Assembly (NCBI GenBank): GCA_002399435.1
Contig: DHDO01000084.1
Location: 1-15,700 of the forward strand
Direction of reading: 5' to 3'
DNA length: 15,700 nucleotides
Source of the DNA: Firmicutes bacterium UBA4874
GTDB lineage: Bacteria; Bacillota; Clostridia; Caldicoprobacterales; DTU083
The position numbers and the translations under genes were made by a program. Below the pieces are notes generated by a model. The model was not told the origin of the DNA. It searched no databases and was given only the letters and a program-made list of their open reading frames with translations. Shown here piece after piece: positions 7,267 through 14,505 of the stretch (positions are counted from its first letter, which is position 1; every line of letters begins with the position of its first letter).

Positions 7267-7839
7267 TTACCGCAGCAGCTTGCTGATATCCGCCACCATA
7301 GTGCCCTTGATATTGGCGCAGGGAATAAATCCGATTTTCCGGCTGTCCATGCTGTTATTGCGGTTGTCCCCCATCACAAAGACAGAGCCCTCCGGCACGA
7401 CAAACCGCTCATCCGGACCGTATGTGAATTCGTCCAGAAGGTAGGACTCCTTCAGGAGCTTTCCATTCCGGTACACCGCCCCCGACCGGATTTCAATCAC
7501 ATCGCCCGGCTTTCCGATCAGCCGCTTGATCCACAGATCCCGGCTTTCCATCCGATGAAAAATACGAATATCGGAAAGGTCATCCAGCAGGGATCGCTGC
7601 CGATCCGTACGATGATCCACAACGACAATATCCCCATACTTCGGGCTGAGATGCAGAGTTTTGCCGATACGGGACAGAAGGACGAAATCGTTGTCATGCA
7701 GGGTGGGATACATGGACTTTCCCTCCACCTTTATGGGCTGCATGATGTATAAATTGATAAGAATGGCAAGGACAAGGGAAAGACCGATCAGCCCGACCCA
7801 TTCCAGCAGAGAACTCAGCAATTTTTTCACTCCGGTCAC
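7267..7839 (-). CDS. lepB: Type I signal peptidase (SipS/LepB, Gram-positive type)
   Basis: This membrane-anchored serine protease, about 190 residues long, removes signal peptides from exported proteins. One N-terminal transmembrane segment (WVGLIGLSLVLAILINLYIM) leads to the catalytic serine in KVEGKSMYPTL (Ser42), the lysine general base in WIKRLIGKPGD (Lys105) and the conserved late box MGDNRNNSMDSRKIG. The size and single anchor match Firmicutes SipS rather than the larger two-anchor E. coli LepB. The frame also allows a GTG at 7848, but the GTG at 7839 has GAGGTG 6 bases upstream and is preferred. It stands alone, divergent from the small lipoprotein gene. It should be functional, as all catalytic boxes are intact. 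Confidence 0.95.
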   Translation of the reverse strand: MTGVKKLLSSLLEWVGLIGLSLVLAILINLYIMQPIKVEGKSMYPTLHDNDFVLLSRIGKTLHLSPKYGDIVVVDHRTDRQRSLLDDLSDIRIFHRMESRDLWIKRLIGKPGDVIEIRSGAVYRNGKLLKESYLLDEFTYGPDERFVVPEGSVFVMGDNRNNSMDSRKIGFIPCANIKGTMVADISKLLR

Positions 7840-7953
7840 AATGTACACCTCAAATTCTTTTGATGAAAACTTTTTGGTAAAGACACAGCCCGGATCATCC
7901 CCGGCAAATATTCCTGTAAAAACTCAGCAGGACTCTTTCCTTCCTACAGATAT

Positions 7954-7976
7954 ATTATACACGAAAGGAAGGTATT
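7954..7976 (-). promoter_or_regulatory. Probable promoter of the signal peptidase gene
   Basis: On the minus strand there is a consensus -10 TATAAT at 7959-7954. The nearest -35-like element is TTGAAA, about 15 bp upstream, which is short spacing. Transcription would start near 7947, about 100 bases before the GTG start. The call rests mainly on the -10. Confidence 0.4.
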
Positions 7977-8173
7977 TCAAAAGGAAAATTTTCAGACGAA
8001 ATGTCTTCCCCCGGCAGGAGTTGCCACTTTGGAACAGAATAATTAGGCAGGAGGATTTGATAAAGAGAGTATTTGAAATTCAGTCTGAGGAAGGATCCAC
8101 TCAAGTTATCCCATGAGACGAGCCGGCTGCTCCAGGAGCAAACCGGCTGCCTCATAAAAGAAAGGATGGTAGA
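7977..8173. other. Divergent intergenic region with a 43-nt stem-loop before the small lipoprotein gene
   Basis: Between the divergent signal peptidase and lipoprotein genes (325 bp in all) the notable element is at 8113-8155. There ATGAG pairs with CTCAT, GCCGG with CCGGC, and an inner TGCTC/GAGCA stem closes a CAG loop, giving one long interrupted hairpin. It ends 18 bases before the ATG, immediately upstream of the ribosome binding site AAAGGATGG. It has no T tail, so a leader structure is as likely as a terminator. I see no convincing + strand promoter and no gene here. Confidence 0.45.
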
Positions 8174-8479
8174 ATGAATAAGAGAACGAGGAAAAGAATG
8201 CTGCTGCTCCCGGTTATGATCCTGTTCCTGCTGTCCACTCTGACCGGTTGTGTACCGGGAGACGGCAGGAATACACCGGCGCATCCAGCCGGGTTCTTCT
8301 GGGGAATATGGCATGGCTGGATTGCTCCGGTTTCGCTGATTTTATCCATATTTCGAAAAGGCATACGGATTTACGAAACGGCAAATAGCGGATGGTGGTA
8401 TGATTTCGGTTTTTACATCTCCATCATTGCTGGTTTTGGCAGCTTGTCCCTGTTCCGTAAGGCGAGAAGAAAAGATTAG
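8174..8479 (+). CDS. Small conserved lipoprotein/membrane protein of unknown function
   Basis: This 101-residue protein has a basic N-terminus, a hydrophobic signal segment and a good lipobox LTGC (Cys26). Two further hydrophobic stretches follow: GFFWGIWHGWIAPVSLILSI (about 40-59) and WWYDFGFYISIIAGFGSL (about 74-91). The aromatic-rich GxWHGxIAP and GWWYDFGF motifs recur in small uncharacterised proteins of many bacteria, as I recall, but I know no function. The start follows AAAGGATGG with normal spacing. It is monocistronic and convergent with the deacetylase gene, with the two stop codons overlapping. It is a real gene by motif content; no role should be assumed. Confidence 0.75.
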   Translation: MNKRTRKRMLLLPVMILFLLSTLTGCVPGDGRNTPAHPAGFFWGIWHGWIAPVSLILSIFRKGIRIYETANSGWWYDFGFYISIIAGFGSLSLFRKARRKD

Positions 8480-9600
8480 GGTGCAAGGCTGTCGGAACAT
8501 GAGCCCGGGATTCGTTCAAAACGGTAATTTTTCGATTTCAGGTAATGAATGATCTCCGGCAGGGCCTCCACAGTGGACTGCTTCCTTGGGGCATCGTGCA
8601 TCAGCACAACCAATCCGTTCTGATGATGGACCGTGTCTTCCAATCGGGAGATGAGCTGTTTTGCAGAACGGGGTTTACGGGTTTCTGCATCCCCATTCAG
8701 ACTGTTCCAATCCACATACACATAACCCGCTTGATTGGCCGCCTCCCGATAGGGCGCGCGAGTCTCTCCAAAGGATCCGCCCGGGAACCGGGTCAGCTGG
8801 AATTTCTTGTCCTGTCCCAATATGGACTTCAGAATCTGTTCACAGTGTGCCACTTCATCGAGGTATATTTTGGGATCGCTGTATATCTGCCTGAACTCAT
8901 GGCTGTAGCTGTGGGATCCGATGCCGTGTCCCTCTGTGTATTCCCTTTTTATCATCTCCGGATAACGTTCCGCACTGGATCCAATGGAAAAGAAAGTTGC
9001 CTTGATTCCTTCCGTCTTCAGGATATCCAGAATGGGAGTCGTCTGAGCGGGGGTTGGACCGTCGTCAAATGTGAGGTATGCCGTCTTCTCTCCCTCCTGA
9101 TGATAAATGCCGTCCAGCGTGTCCTGCAGCTGCTGCGTACTGGCCTCAACGGCCGGGACGGACGCATTCCCCGGATCTGGTGAAGCCAATGGATCCGGAC
9201 CGGTGACAGGTGTGGCGTTTGGACCGGTGACAGGCATGGTTTGGGAACCGGTTGCAGGTGTGAATTGCGGGCTCAATGTAGATACCGGGCTGGTTATGGA
9301 TGTTGAGCCGTTTGTTTCTTTTGGATTCCTTTTTTCCTTATGTACAGACTCTTTGGACCGGTCCCCGGCGATGTTTTTTCGAACCGGCAGAGCTGATGGA
9401 TTATCCATCAGGTTTACCGGGTTTGCTGCGAATACATAACTTTCGGTCCCATAGGATTCCTTTTCGGAATGGGATCCAGCCGGGCCGGTTGCTTTATGAA
9501 AAAGAAAAATGACAGAGATATTCAGAATCAAAAAAAGCAGTGTTGTCCTTCCTGCAAAACTGCGTTTCCCGATAATATTAAACATATCCGCGCCCCCCAT
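8476..9600 (-). CDS. Membrane-anchored polysaccharide deacetylase (NodB-homology, carbohydrate esterase 4)
   Basis: From the ATG at 9600 the protein has 374 residues: a short cytoplasmic N-terminus, one membrane anchor (TTLLFLILNISVIFLF, about 19-34), a Ser/Thr/Pro-rich linker with a tandem repeat (about 100-145), and a C-terminal NodB domain. The domain shows LTFDDGP (metal/catalytic Asp179-Asp180), HSYSH (metal His230 and His234), RFPGGS (271-276), YVDWNSLNGD, and VVLMHD with His335, so the catalytic set is complete. Such enzymes remove N-acetyl groups from cell-wall glycans, often peptidoglycan for lysozyme resistance; the actual glycan is unknown. A TTG at 9639 in the same frame, preceded by AGGGG, could add 13 residues. 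The ATG is preferred because of GGAAG 10 bases upstream and a normal anchor topology. Confidence 0.92.
   Translation of the reverse strand: MGGADMFNIIGKRSFAGRTTLLFLILNISVIFLFHKATGPAGSHSEKESYGTESYVFAANPVNLMDNPSALPVRKNIAGDRSKESVHKEKRNPKETNGSTSITSPVSTLSPQFTPATGSQTMPVTGPNATPVTGPDPLASPDPGNASVPAVEASTQQLQDTLDGIYHQEGEKTAYLTFDDGPTPAQTTPILDILKTEGIKATFFSIGSSAERYPEMIKREYTEGHGIGSHSYSHEFRQIYSDPKIYLDEVAHCEQILKSILGQDKKFQLTRFPGGSFGETRAPYREAANQAGYVYVDWNSLNGDAETRKPRSAKQLISRLEDTVHHQNGLVVLMHDAPRKQSTVEALPEIIHYLKSKNYRFERIPGSCSDSLAP
9197..9258. repeat. 24-bp tandem repeat inside the deacetylase linker
   Basis: GGACCGGTGACAGG occurs at 9197-9210 and 9221-9234, and a degenerate third copy lies at 9245-9258, with a strict 24-bp period. 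It encodes about eight residues per unit (PVTGPNAT-like) in the extracytoplasmic linker, so copy-number change would keep the frame. Confidence 0.75.
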
Positions 9601-9750
9601 ATTTGCTGCACTTCCATAGTCAGTATATGCATACAGCAATGTTTATGCCCCTATATTACAGCTATAAGAACAGGTACCTTTCCCTTTGGAAAAGGCTTCT
9701 TCTGAGTGGATTCCTCAAAATAACCGAAGCTCTTTTCCATTTCCCATTCT

Positions 9751-9780
9751 ACTATACAAGACGTGCGGAAAATAGTAATA
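9751..9780 (-). promoter_or_regulatory. Possible promoter of the deacetylase gene
   Basis: On the minus strand TATAGT (9756-9751) is a plausible -10. The -35 region (TTACTA-like, about 16 bp upstream) is poor. Transcription would start near 9744, about 145 bases before the ATG. No other element is evident between 9640 and 9850. Confidence 0.3.
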
Positions 9781-9852
9781 GTTGTCACATTTTCATGCTT
9801 TAACAAAGGTTTAACGATTTGTAACAATTGTGTTATATGCCGTATTATATAA

Positions 9853-9895
9853 ACATCCTGTCGAATAAACGACAGGATGTCTTCGGTGTGCCGAA
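9853..9895 (-). terminator. Terminator hairpins after helD
   Basis: A perfect 11-bp inverted repeat (9853-9863 with 9870-9880) encloses a 6-nt loop. On the minus strand it is followed by TTTATATAATA. A second small hairpin (TTCGG/CCGAA, 9882-9895) lies between it and the helD stop. The stem is strong and the T tail moderate. Confidence 0.7.
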
Positions 9896-9908
9896 TATGC
9901 CTTATGCA

Positions 9909-12164
9909 TTACAAACGTTCATAGTATTCCTGCGGGATATCCCTGAAAAACGGGGACAGCTCTCCTTCCGCAAACAGATGGAGCCGGTGCAGCGCCCGGG
10001 TACACGCCGTATAAAACAGTTTGCGGTCTCTCTCCAGACCATAGTTTTCAGCATCCGCCCCATATACCACCGCCGCATCAAATTCCAGTCCCTTTGCAAG
10101 GTAAACGGGGAGAATGACAATCCCTTTGCTGAAATTGACGTCGTCCCGGGTCAGCAGGGAGACATGCAGCTTCTTTTTAATTGCCTCATGAAGCCGTCGG
10201 CTCTTTTCCGCCGTTTTACAGATGATGCCTATGGATTCCATGCCTTCGTCTGCCAGATCCCGGATGTCCTTCACCAGCCGGTCCGTCAATTCCCCTTCAT
10301 CCCCGGCCTGATAAAGCCGGGGCTTTTCCCCGTGCCTCTGAATGGACTCAATTTGCTGCCCGTCCTTCAGCACCAAGCGGGTAAAGTTGACGATATCCGC
10401 CGTGGACCGGTACCCCTTGATCAGCTTTAGAACCATCTGGCTATGCGGTTTTATAACTTCGGTAACCGTCTGGTACCGGAAGGCCCCCTTCAATGGATTG
10501 ATCACCTGATTGAAATCCCCGAGCAGAGTCATCTTTGTTTCGGGAAACAGCTGCTTCAGGATACCATATTGAATCGGGGTATCGTCCTGCGCTTCGTCCA
10601 CCACCACATGGCGGATCTGACTCATATCGGGAACGCCTTCCAATACCCCCTTCAGATATACAAAAGCGGCAATGTCCTCATAACCCGGTATCCTTCGGGA
10701 GAACCGGGCAACGGTATCTGCACAGATCTCCCTGTAGTGTTCCGGCAGATGTTCGCCTGCCAGGGAAACAAAAAGATCCGTGTTGGAAAACAGCTCCATA
10801 AAAGCCTGATATCCGTCAAACTGCAGCATATCTTCAATATCCCTGCGGACTTCCTTAAACTCCCTGTAGACAAATAAACGGCTGTACGCTTTTGCATTGT
10901 TCCTGTATTCCGGGGAGTCCAGAAGTTCATCCCATAATTCTGTCCGCCGCCGGTGCCATGCCGGCCGGATCCGGTAATACAGGCGGTTTTTTATCTTCTG
11001 CAGCCTTTTTGCCAGGGGCAGAGGCGCATAGTCCTGCTCATACAATTGCCTGATCTCCTCAACAGGCACCAGTGTCTCTCCCCGGAAAACAATATCATGA
11101 AACCGCATGGCCTGAAATTCCAGATAACGGGCATAGTCATTGAGGAGATGATAGAAATCAACCGAAGACTTATAGGCAATGCCCCACATTCTCGGAAGCT
11201 GATCTTTCCGCTGTCCGGCGGTCAGGATATATTCCATCTGTTCACTGCTGGTTTCATAGGTCAGTCCCTTGCCTGCCATCTTCGCAATATATTCATCAAA
11301 GGTGGTTTGCTGCATATTTTCTTCTCCCAGCTCCGGAAGCACATTGGAGATATAATCATTGAATACGGTATTGGGCGAAAAGATCAGAATATTTCCGGAA
11401 GTCATGTTCTCATCCCGGTACTGATACAGCAGCCAGGCAATCCGGTGCAGCGCAATGGAAGTCTTTCCACTGCCTGCGACCCCCTGTACCATCAGCAGCT
11501 GATGACCTTCATCCCGGATCACACGGTTCTGTTCCTTTTGAATGGTAGTGACAATGTTGCGCATCTTTTCATCGGTATTCTTGCTCAGGATCTCCTGCAA
11601 AAGCTCATCGTCAATCTTGATACCGGTATCCAGCATATAGTCCAGCCGGTCCTCCGTGATCCGATACTGGCGTTTCAGATTGACACGGCCATCTATCACG
11701 CCATCCATACAGCGGTAGGAGGCCGGGCCCAGTTCATAATCGTAGAAAATGCCGGAAATCGGCGCACGCCAGTCATAAATGAGGATGTTCCCCCGTTCAT
11801 CAAAAAAGGAGGTAATCCCGATATAAACCTGCTCGGTATCGGCAGTGCCGTTTTCCATAAAGTCAATTCTTCCGAAATAGGGGGACTTTTTCAGTCTCTC
11901 CAGTTTATTCAGCTGATTTCTGGCAATCCGAAATCTCTGATTTTCCTGTTTGAGGACATCCATGGACTGCTTGACTTCCACTGCAGCATCCGTATCCCCG
12001 TAGTTCCATGTATGGTCCCCCTCCTCCCATATCGATTGCCTTGTTTTTAGAATAGACGCCCGGTAGGATTGCACTTCGGACGATCTTCGCGAAAGCTCCC
12101 TCCTGATTTTTTGGTACACCTGTGCAAGATGCTCCGCTTCCCTGTCCCACTGACTCGGATCCAT
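9909..12164 (-). CDS. helD: HelD-like superfamily 1 helicase/ATPase that acts on RNA polymerase
   Basis: This 751-residue cytoplasmic protein has a basic coiled-coil-like N-terminal arm (about 1-95). The HelD-specific blocks PYFGRIDF (95-102) and YDWRAPISGIFYDYE (130-144) follow. The split UvrD-like ATPase has Walker A GVAGSGKTS (228-236), Walker B VVVDEAQDD (520-528), LLGDFNQ (motif III), GYRST (584-588) and a late FYTACTRALHRLHLF (motif VI, about 717-731). HelD family proteins bind RNA polymerase and free it from stalled or DNA-bound complexes using ATP. The length is normal and no motif is missing. The ATG at 12164 is preceded by GGGGAGGAG. It is transcribed alone; hairpins follow the stop, and the upstream AT-rich region carries a divergent promoter. 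The identification is confident. Confidence 0.95.
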   Translation of the reverse strand: MDPSQWDREAEHLAQVYQKIRRELSRRSSEVQSYRASILKTRQSIWEEGDHTWNYGDTDAAVEVKQSMDVLKQENQRFRIARNQLNKLERLKKSPYFGRIDFMENGTADTEQVYIGITSFFDERGNILIYDWRAPISGIFYDYELGPASYRCMDGVIDGRVNLKRQYRITEDRLDYMLDTGIKIDDELLQEILSKNTDEKMRNIVTTIQKEQNRVIRDEGHQLLMVQGVAGSGKTSIALHRIAWLLYQYRDENMTSGNILIFSPNTVFNDYISNVLPELGEENMQQTTFDEYIAKMAGKGLTYETSSEQMEYILTAGQRKDQLPRMWGIAYKSSVDFYHLLNDYARYLEFQAMRFHDIVFRGETLVPVEEIRQLYEQDYAPLPLAKRLQKIKNRLYYRIRPAWHRRRTELWDELLDSPEYRNNAKAYSRLFVYREFKEVRRDIEDMLQFDGYQAFMELFSNTDLFVSLAGEHLPEHYREICADTVARFSRRIPGYEDIAAFVYLKGVLEGVPDMSQIRHVVVDEAQDDTPIQYGILKQLFPETKMTLLGDFNQVINPLKGAFRYQTVTEVIKPHSQMVLKLIKGYRSTADIVNFTRLVLKDGQQIESIQRHGEKPRLYQAGDEGELTDRLVKDIRDLADEGMESIGIICKTAEKSRRLHEAIKKKLHVSLLTRDDVNFSKGIVILPVYLAKGLEFDAAVVYGADAENYGLERDRKLFYTACTRALHRLHLFAEGELSPFFRDIPQEYYERL

Positions 12165-12243
12165 AAACTCCTCCCCTTTTCCAGTATCACTGCTTCACGA
12201 AAGCCTCAGGAAAATTAAAATACAACAAATATCCCAGGCCCTA

Positions 12244-12288
12244 TTTGACAGTTAAACTATTGACAGTTAAACAATAGTCTGATATACT
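12244..12288 (+). promoter_or_regulatory. Near-consensus promoter overlapped by a tandem MarR/FabT-like operator
   Basis: TTGACA (12260-12265), a 17-bp spacer and TATACT (12283-12288) form an almost ideal housekeeping promoter. A 15-bp unit starting TTGACAGTTAAAC is repeated head to tail at 12245 and 12260. Each copy contains the imperfect dyad TTTGAC-A-GTTAAA (12244-12256) or its variant (12259-12271). This resembles the FabT/MarR-type operator (TTTGA...TCAAA) known from Firmicutes fatty-acid genes, as I recall it. One copy covers the -35, which suggests repression. No fab or marR gene lies nearby. Confidence 0.7.
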
Positions 12289-12374
12289 ATATATTAGATA
12301 AGTATTGCTTAAATATTATATTTGAGCATGCTGATATTTTACGTCATTTTATTGAACTTGTCAAGGTGGTTCGG

Positions 12375-12419
12375 ATGAAACAATCAATCCATAAATGCTT
12401 CCAAATAATAAGGATATAG
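12375..12419 (+). CDS. Possible 14-residue small peptide
   Basis: The ATG at 12375 is preceded by AAGGTGG with 5 bases between, and the frame reads MKQSIHKCFQIIRI to a TAG. It is basic and amphipathic, with one cysteine. It sits between a strong promoter and a terminator. The same frame is open upstream without a start codon, so it may equally be the tail of a decayed gene. No homologue is known to me. Confidence 0.2.
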   Translation: MKQSIHKCFQIIRI

Positions 12420-12434
12420 AAATGTGGGGAGCAG

Positions 12435-12463
12435 AAAGGCCGGTGGAAAATCCACCGGCCTTT
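12435..12463. terminator. Perfect 13-bp terminator hairpin between the short transcript and yhaM
   Basis: AAAGGCCGGTGGA (12435-12447) pairs perfectly with 12451-12463 around an AAA loop. On the + strand it is followed by CCTGATTTCTGTCTTATTTT. On the minus strand the arm ends in TTT. It lies 47 bases beyond the yhaM stop, so it probably serves both converging transcripts. Confidence 0.8.
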
Positions 12464-12510
12464 CCTGATTTCTGTCTTATTTTAAGAGACCTTTGAGCCT
12501 GCAAAGCCCG

Positions 12511-13530
12511 TCAGGCTCCCTCTACCGTCTGACTCGCCTGGCTGTCGGAACCATCCATTCCCACCGAATTGTCTGATTTCTCCGCCTTCGGTTTGTACAT
12601 CTGCCGGTTATTAAGCAGCCAGATCCGATCCGAAAATTCTCCCGGCTTTACTGCAGTCAACGCCTTTTGCATATCATACATTCTTGCATCAATCATATCC
12701 AGATAATGCAGGATCTCCCCTTCCGGAATCATGGGCCGTTTTGGGCTCCCGAACTCCGGCTCATAATGATGAGCCAGTATCATATGTTCCAGCAGCATGA
12801 CCGTTTCCTGGTCCGCATGGATTTCCCTGCCGACCCGGTCGATGTCCATGATCCCCTGGATGATATGTCCCAGAAGCACCCCTTCCGGAGTATAGGAAGA
12901 TACGACTCCGAGTTCGTTGGCATCCATTTCCTCTGTCTTTGCCAGGTCATGCAGGATGACTCCGGCATATAGAAGATCCCGGTTCAAAAAGGGATAGACT
13001 TCCAACACTCTCTCGGCCATTTTCAGCATGGTGGAGGTATGATATAACAAGCCACCCCGAATGGAATGATGGTTTTTCATTGCCGCCGGATAGCACATCA
13101 GTTTTTCCCGTTTCTCATTCAAAAGCGTGCTGGTGATCTGCTTGAGATCCTTATCCTGGATTCGTATGACAAACTGCAGTATTTCTCCCAGCATGTCCTC
13201 GGAAGAATGAGGCGCTGTGGGCACGAATTCCTCCGGACGGACATGATCCTCCGGACGAATTTCCCGGATTCGCTCCACTTTCACCTGAAGCTGGCCCTGC
13301 CATTCGTTGACCAGCCCTTTCAGCTTGACCAGCATGCCATCCTTTAATTTGATGTTCCGCAGCATATTATCCGGATCCCAGATTTTTCCGTTCACTTCTC
13401 CGGTGCGATCCGCAATGGTCATATCGATATATCTGTTATTTGCATTTGACGTTCTGAGAACGGCAGTCTTGATCATATAGAATCCCTGCACGGTCTCTCC
13501 CTTGCCAAAAGAGAATACCTCCTTCTGCAA
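12511..13530 (-). CDS. yhaM: YhaM-type 3'-5' exoribonuclease (OB-fold plus HD domain)
   Basis: This 339-residue cytoplasmic nuclease trims RNA (and in B. subtilis also DNA) from the 3' end. Residues about 14-92 form an OB-fold nucleic-acid-binding domain (YIDMTIADRTGEVNGKIWD). Residues about 150-300 form an HD phosphohydrolase domain with GGLLYHT (His164), ILHDLAK (His194-Asp195), GH at 221-222, LAHH (254-255) and LDMIDARM (Asp281), giving a complete metal-binding set. The Ser/Gln-rich tail after residue 315 is not conserved. The start is TTG at 13528-13530, chosen for the GGAGGGG ending 5 bases upstream; the N-terminus aligns with the family. It is flanked by its own promoter and by the hairpin at 12435-12463, so it appears monocistronic. 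Confidence 0.94.
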   Translation of the reverse strand: MQKEVFSFGKGETVQGFYMIKTAVLRTSNANNRYIDMTIADRTGEVNGKIWDPDNMLRNIKLKDGMLVKLKGLVNEWQGQLQVKVERIREIRPEDHVRPEEFVPTAPHSSEDMLGEILQFVIRIQDKDLKQITSTLLNEKREKLMCYPAAMKNHHSIRGGLLYHTSTMLKMAERVLEVYPFLNRDLLYAGVILHDLAKTEEMDANELGVVSSYTPEGVLLGHIIQGIMDIDRVGREIHADQETVMLLEHMILAHHYEPEFGSPKRPMIPEGEILHYLDMIDARMYDMQKALTAVKPGEFSDRIWLLNNRQMYKPKAEKSDNSVGMDGSDSQASQTVEGA

Positions 13531-13557
13531 ATCAACCCCTCCTTTTCTACTCTATTG

Positions 13558-13566
13558 ATTCTATCA
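13558..13566 (-). promoter_or_regulatory. Extended -10 promoter of yhaM
   Basis: On the minus strand TGATAGAAT (13566-13558) is an extended -10 about 28 bases before the TTG start, leaving a very short leader. The -35 region (TTCTTT) is poor, as is usual for extended -10 promoters. Confidence 0.45.
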
Positions 13567-13648
13567 TGATCCCCCGCAAAAAAGAAGGCATATTTTGAAA
13601 ACAAGCCGGCTTTGCGAAGGCAGGAGCCGTCCCGGGAAGGATGCGGAG

Positions 13649-13685
13649 GATGGCGGATTGCCCTGCAGCAGGGCAATCCGCCATC
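13649..13685 (-). terminator. 17-bp hairpin at the end of the ABC transporter operon
   Basis: A perfect 17-bp inverted repeat (13649-13665 with 13669-13685) surrounds a 3-nt loop and includes the first bases of the OppF-type gene's stop codon. On the minus strand it is followed by CATCCTCCGC, with no T run. It could be a weak terminator or a 3'-end stabiliser. The remaining gap to yhaM holds only an AAGCCGGCTT palindrome and the yhaM promoter. Confidence 0.6.
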
Positions 13686-14505
13686 ATGCGTCCAGATTCC
13701 ATTCTTCATAAATCTTCGGCACATCTTCGATCAGGTGCCTGGTGTAGGGTGCCTTTGGATGCAGGATGACCTCATCCGCTGATCCATGCTCCACAAACTT
13801 TCCATGCTCCATAATATAGACCGTATCGGATACATAATACGCCAGACCGATATCGTGGGTAATAAAGAGGATCGTCATATGGATCTCATTCCTCAGCTTC
13901 TGAAGCATATCCAGGATGGTTGCCCTGGAGCAGGCGTCAATCATGGAGGTCGGTTCATCCGCCAGAAGGATTTTCGGCTTCAGCAGAAAGATCCTGGCGA
14001 TCATCAGCCGCTGCATCTGCCCGCCGGACAGTTCAAAAGGATATTTGTTGGTCAGTTCCTCATATTTCAGATTGACAAAGCCGCATGCTTCTGCCATTTT
14101 CTCTGCTTTTTGCTTCCTGGAAAGATTCCTCCCGCCCCGCATATTGATACAGTCCAGCAGCACGGAATCAATGCGGTTGAACATGTTATAGGAGGCAAAG
14201 GGATCCTGGAAAATAGCCTGAATGCCTTTCCAGTATTCCCTTCTCTTTCTCCCGGTGGAAAGTTCCCTGGGCTTTCCCTGATACTGAATCTCGCCTTCCG
14301 TAAGAGAAATGAGCCCCAGCAGCATCTTGGAAAGAGTGGTTTTGCCGGAGCCGGACTCTCCCACAAGGGAAATGAACTCCCCCTCGCGGAAATCAAAGTC
14401 CACATGATCCACCGCCACGGTCCGGTTCTCTCCTGCCCCGAATACCTTTGTCACACCCCTTCCGGAAAGGCAAAAGTCTTCCTCCTTCGTTTTACTCATT
14501 TCCAT
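13684..14505 (-). CDS. ABC transporter ATPase, OppF/DppF type (oligopeptide or oligosaccharide import)
   Basis: This cytoplasmic ATPase of 273 residues has Walker [10 protein letters not shown] (49-57), Q-loop [10 protein letters not shown] (98-106), signature LSGGQMQR (159-166), Walker [13 protein letters not shown] (179-190) and H-loop His217 in FITHD. It ends at YEEWNLDA and lacks the cysteine-containing C-terminal extension found in its partner. TSMIDACSR after the Walker B is a variant I associate with peptide-family transporters that carry oligosaccharides, so the substrate should stay open. It overlaps the OppD-type gene by 14 bases. The ATG at 14505 has its Shine-Dalgarno only 3 bases away; the ATG at 14499 (third codon) is spaced 9 bases from GGGAGG and may be the true start. 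It is the last gene of the operon. Confidence 0.9.
   Translation of the reverse strand: MEMSKTKEEDFCLSGRGVTKVFGAGENRTVAVDHVDFDFREGEFISLVGESGSGKTTLSKMLLGLISLTEGEIQYQGKPRELSTGRKRREYWKGIQAIFQDPFASYNMFNRIDSVLLDCINMRGGRNLSRKQKAEKMAEACGFVNLKYEELTNKYPFELSGGQMQRLMIARIFLLKPKILLADEPTSMIDACSRATILDMLQKLRNEIHMTILFITHDIGLAYYVSDTVYIMEHGKFVEHGSADEVILHPKAPYTRHLIEDVPKIYEEWNLDA

Larger units (their letters stand above)
12294..12463 (+). ncRNA. Candidate short transcript of unknown function (small RNA or relic leader)
   Basis: From the promoter at 12260-12288 to the perfect hairpin at 12435-12463 there is room for a transcript of about 170-180 nt. The DNA is clearly more AT-rich than its neighbours. It contains only short reading frames, among them a 14-codon frame with a good ribosome binding site. 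A start-less open frame runs from about 12268 to 12419 and ends in that same peptide. This 345-bp gap between helD and yhaM holds no recognisable gene. The transcript is inferred from signals only. Confidence 0.35.

Noticed and set aside
7661..8116. Reading frame on the + strand across the signal peptidase start and the divergent gap
   Set aside because: First half is antisense to the signal peptidase; the remainder shows no motifs or convincing start.
10953..12050. Long + strand reading frame (365 codons)
   Set aside because: Antisense to helD in a frame shaped by its codons; no family motifs and no ribosome binding site of note.
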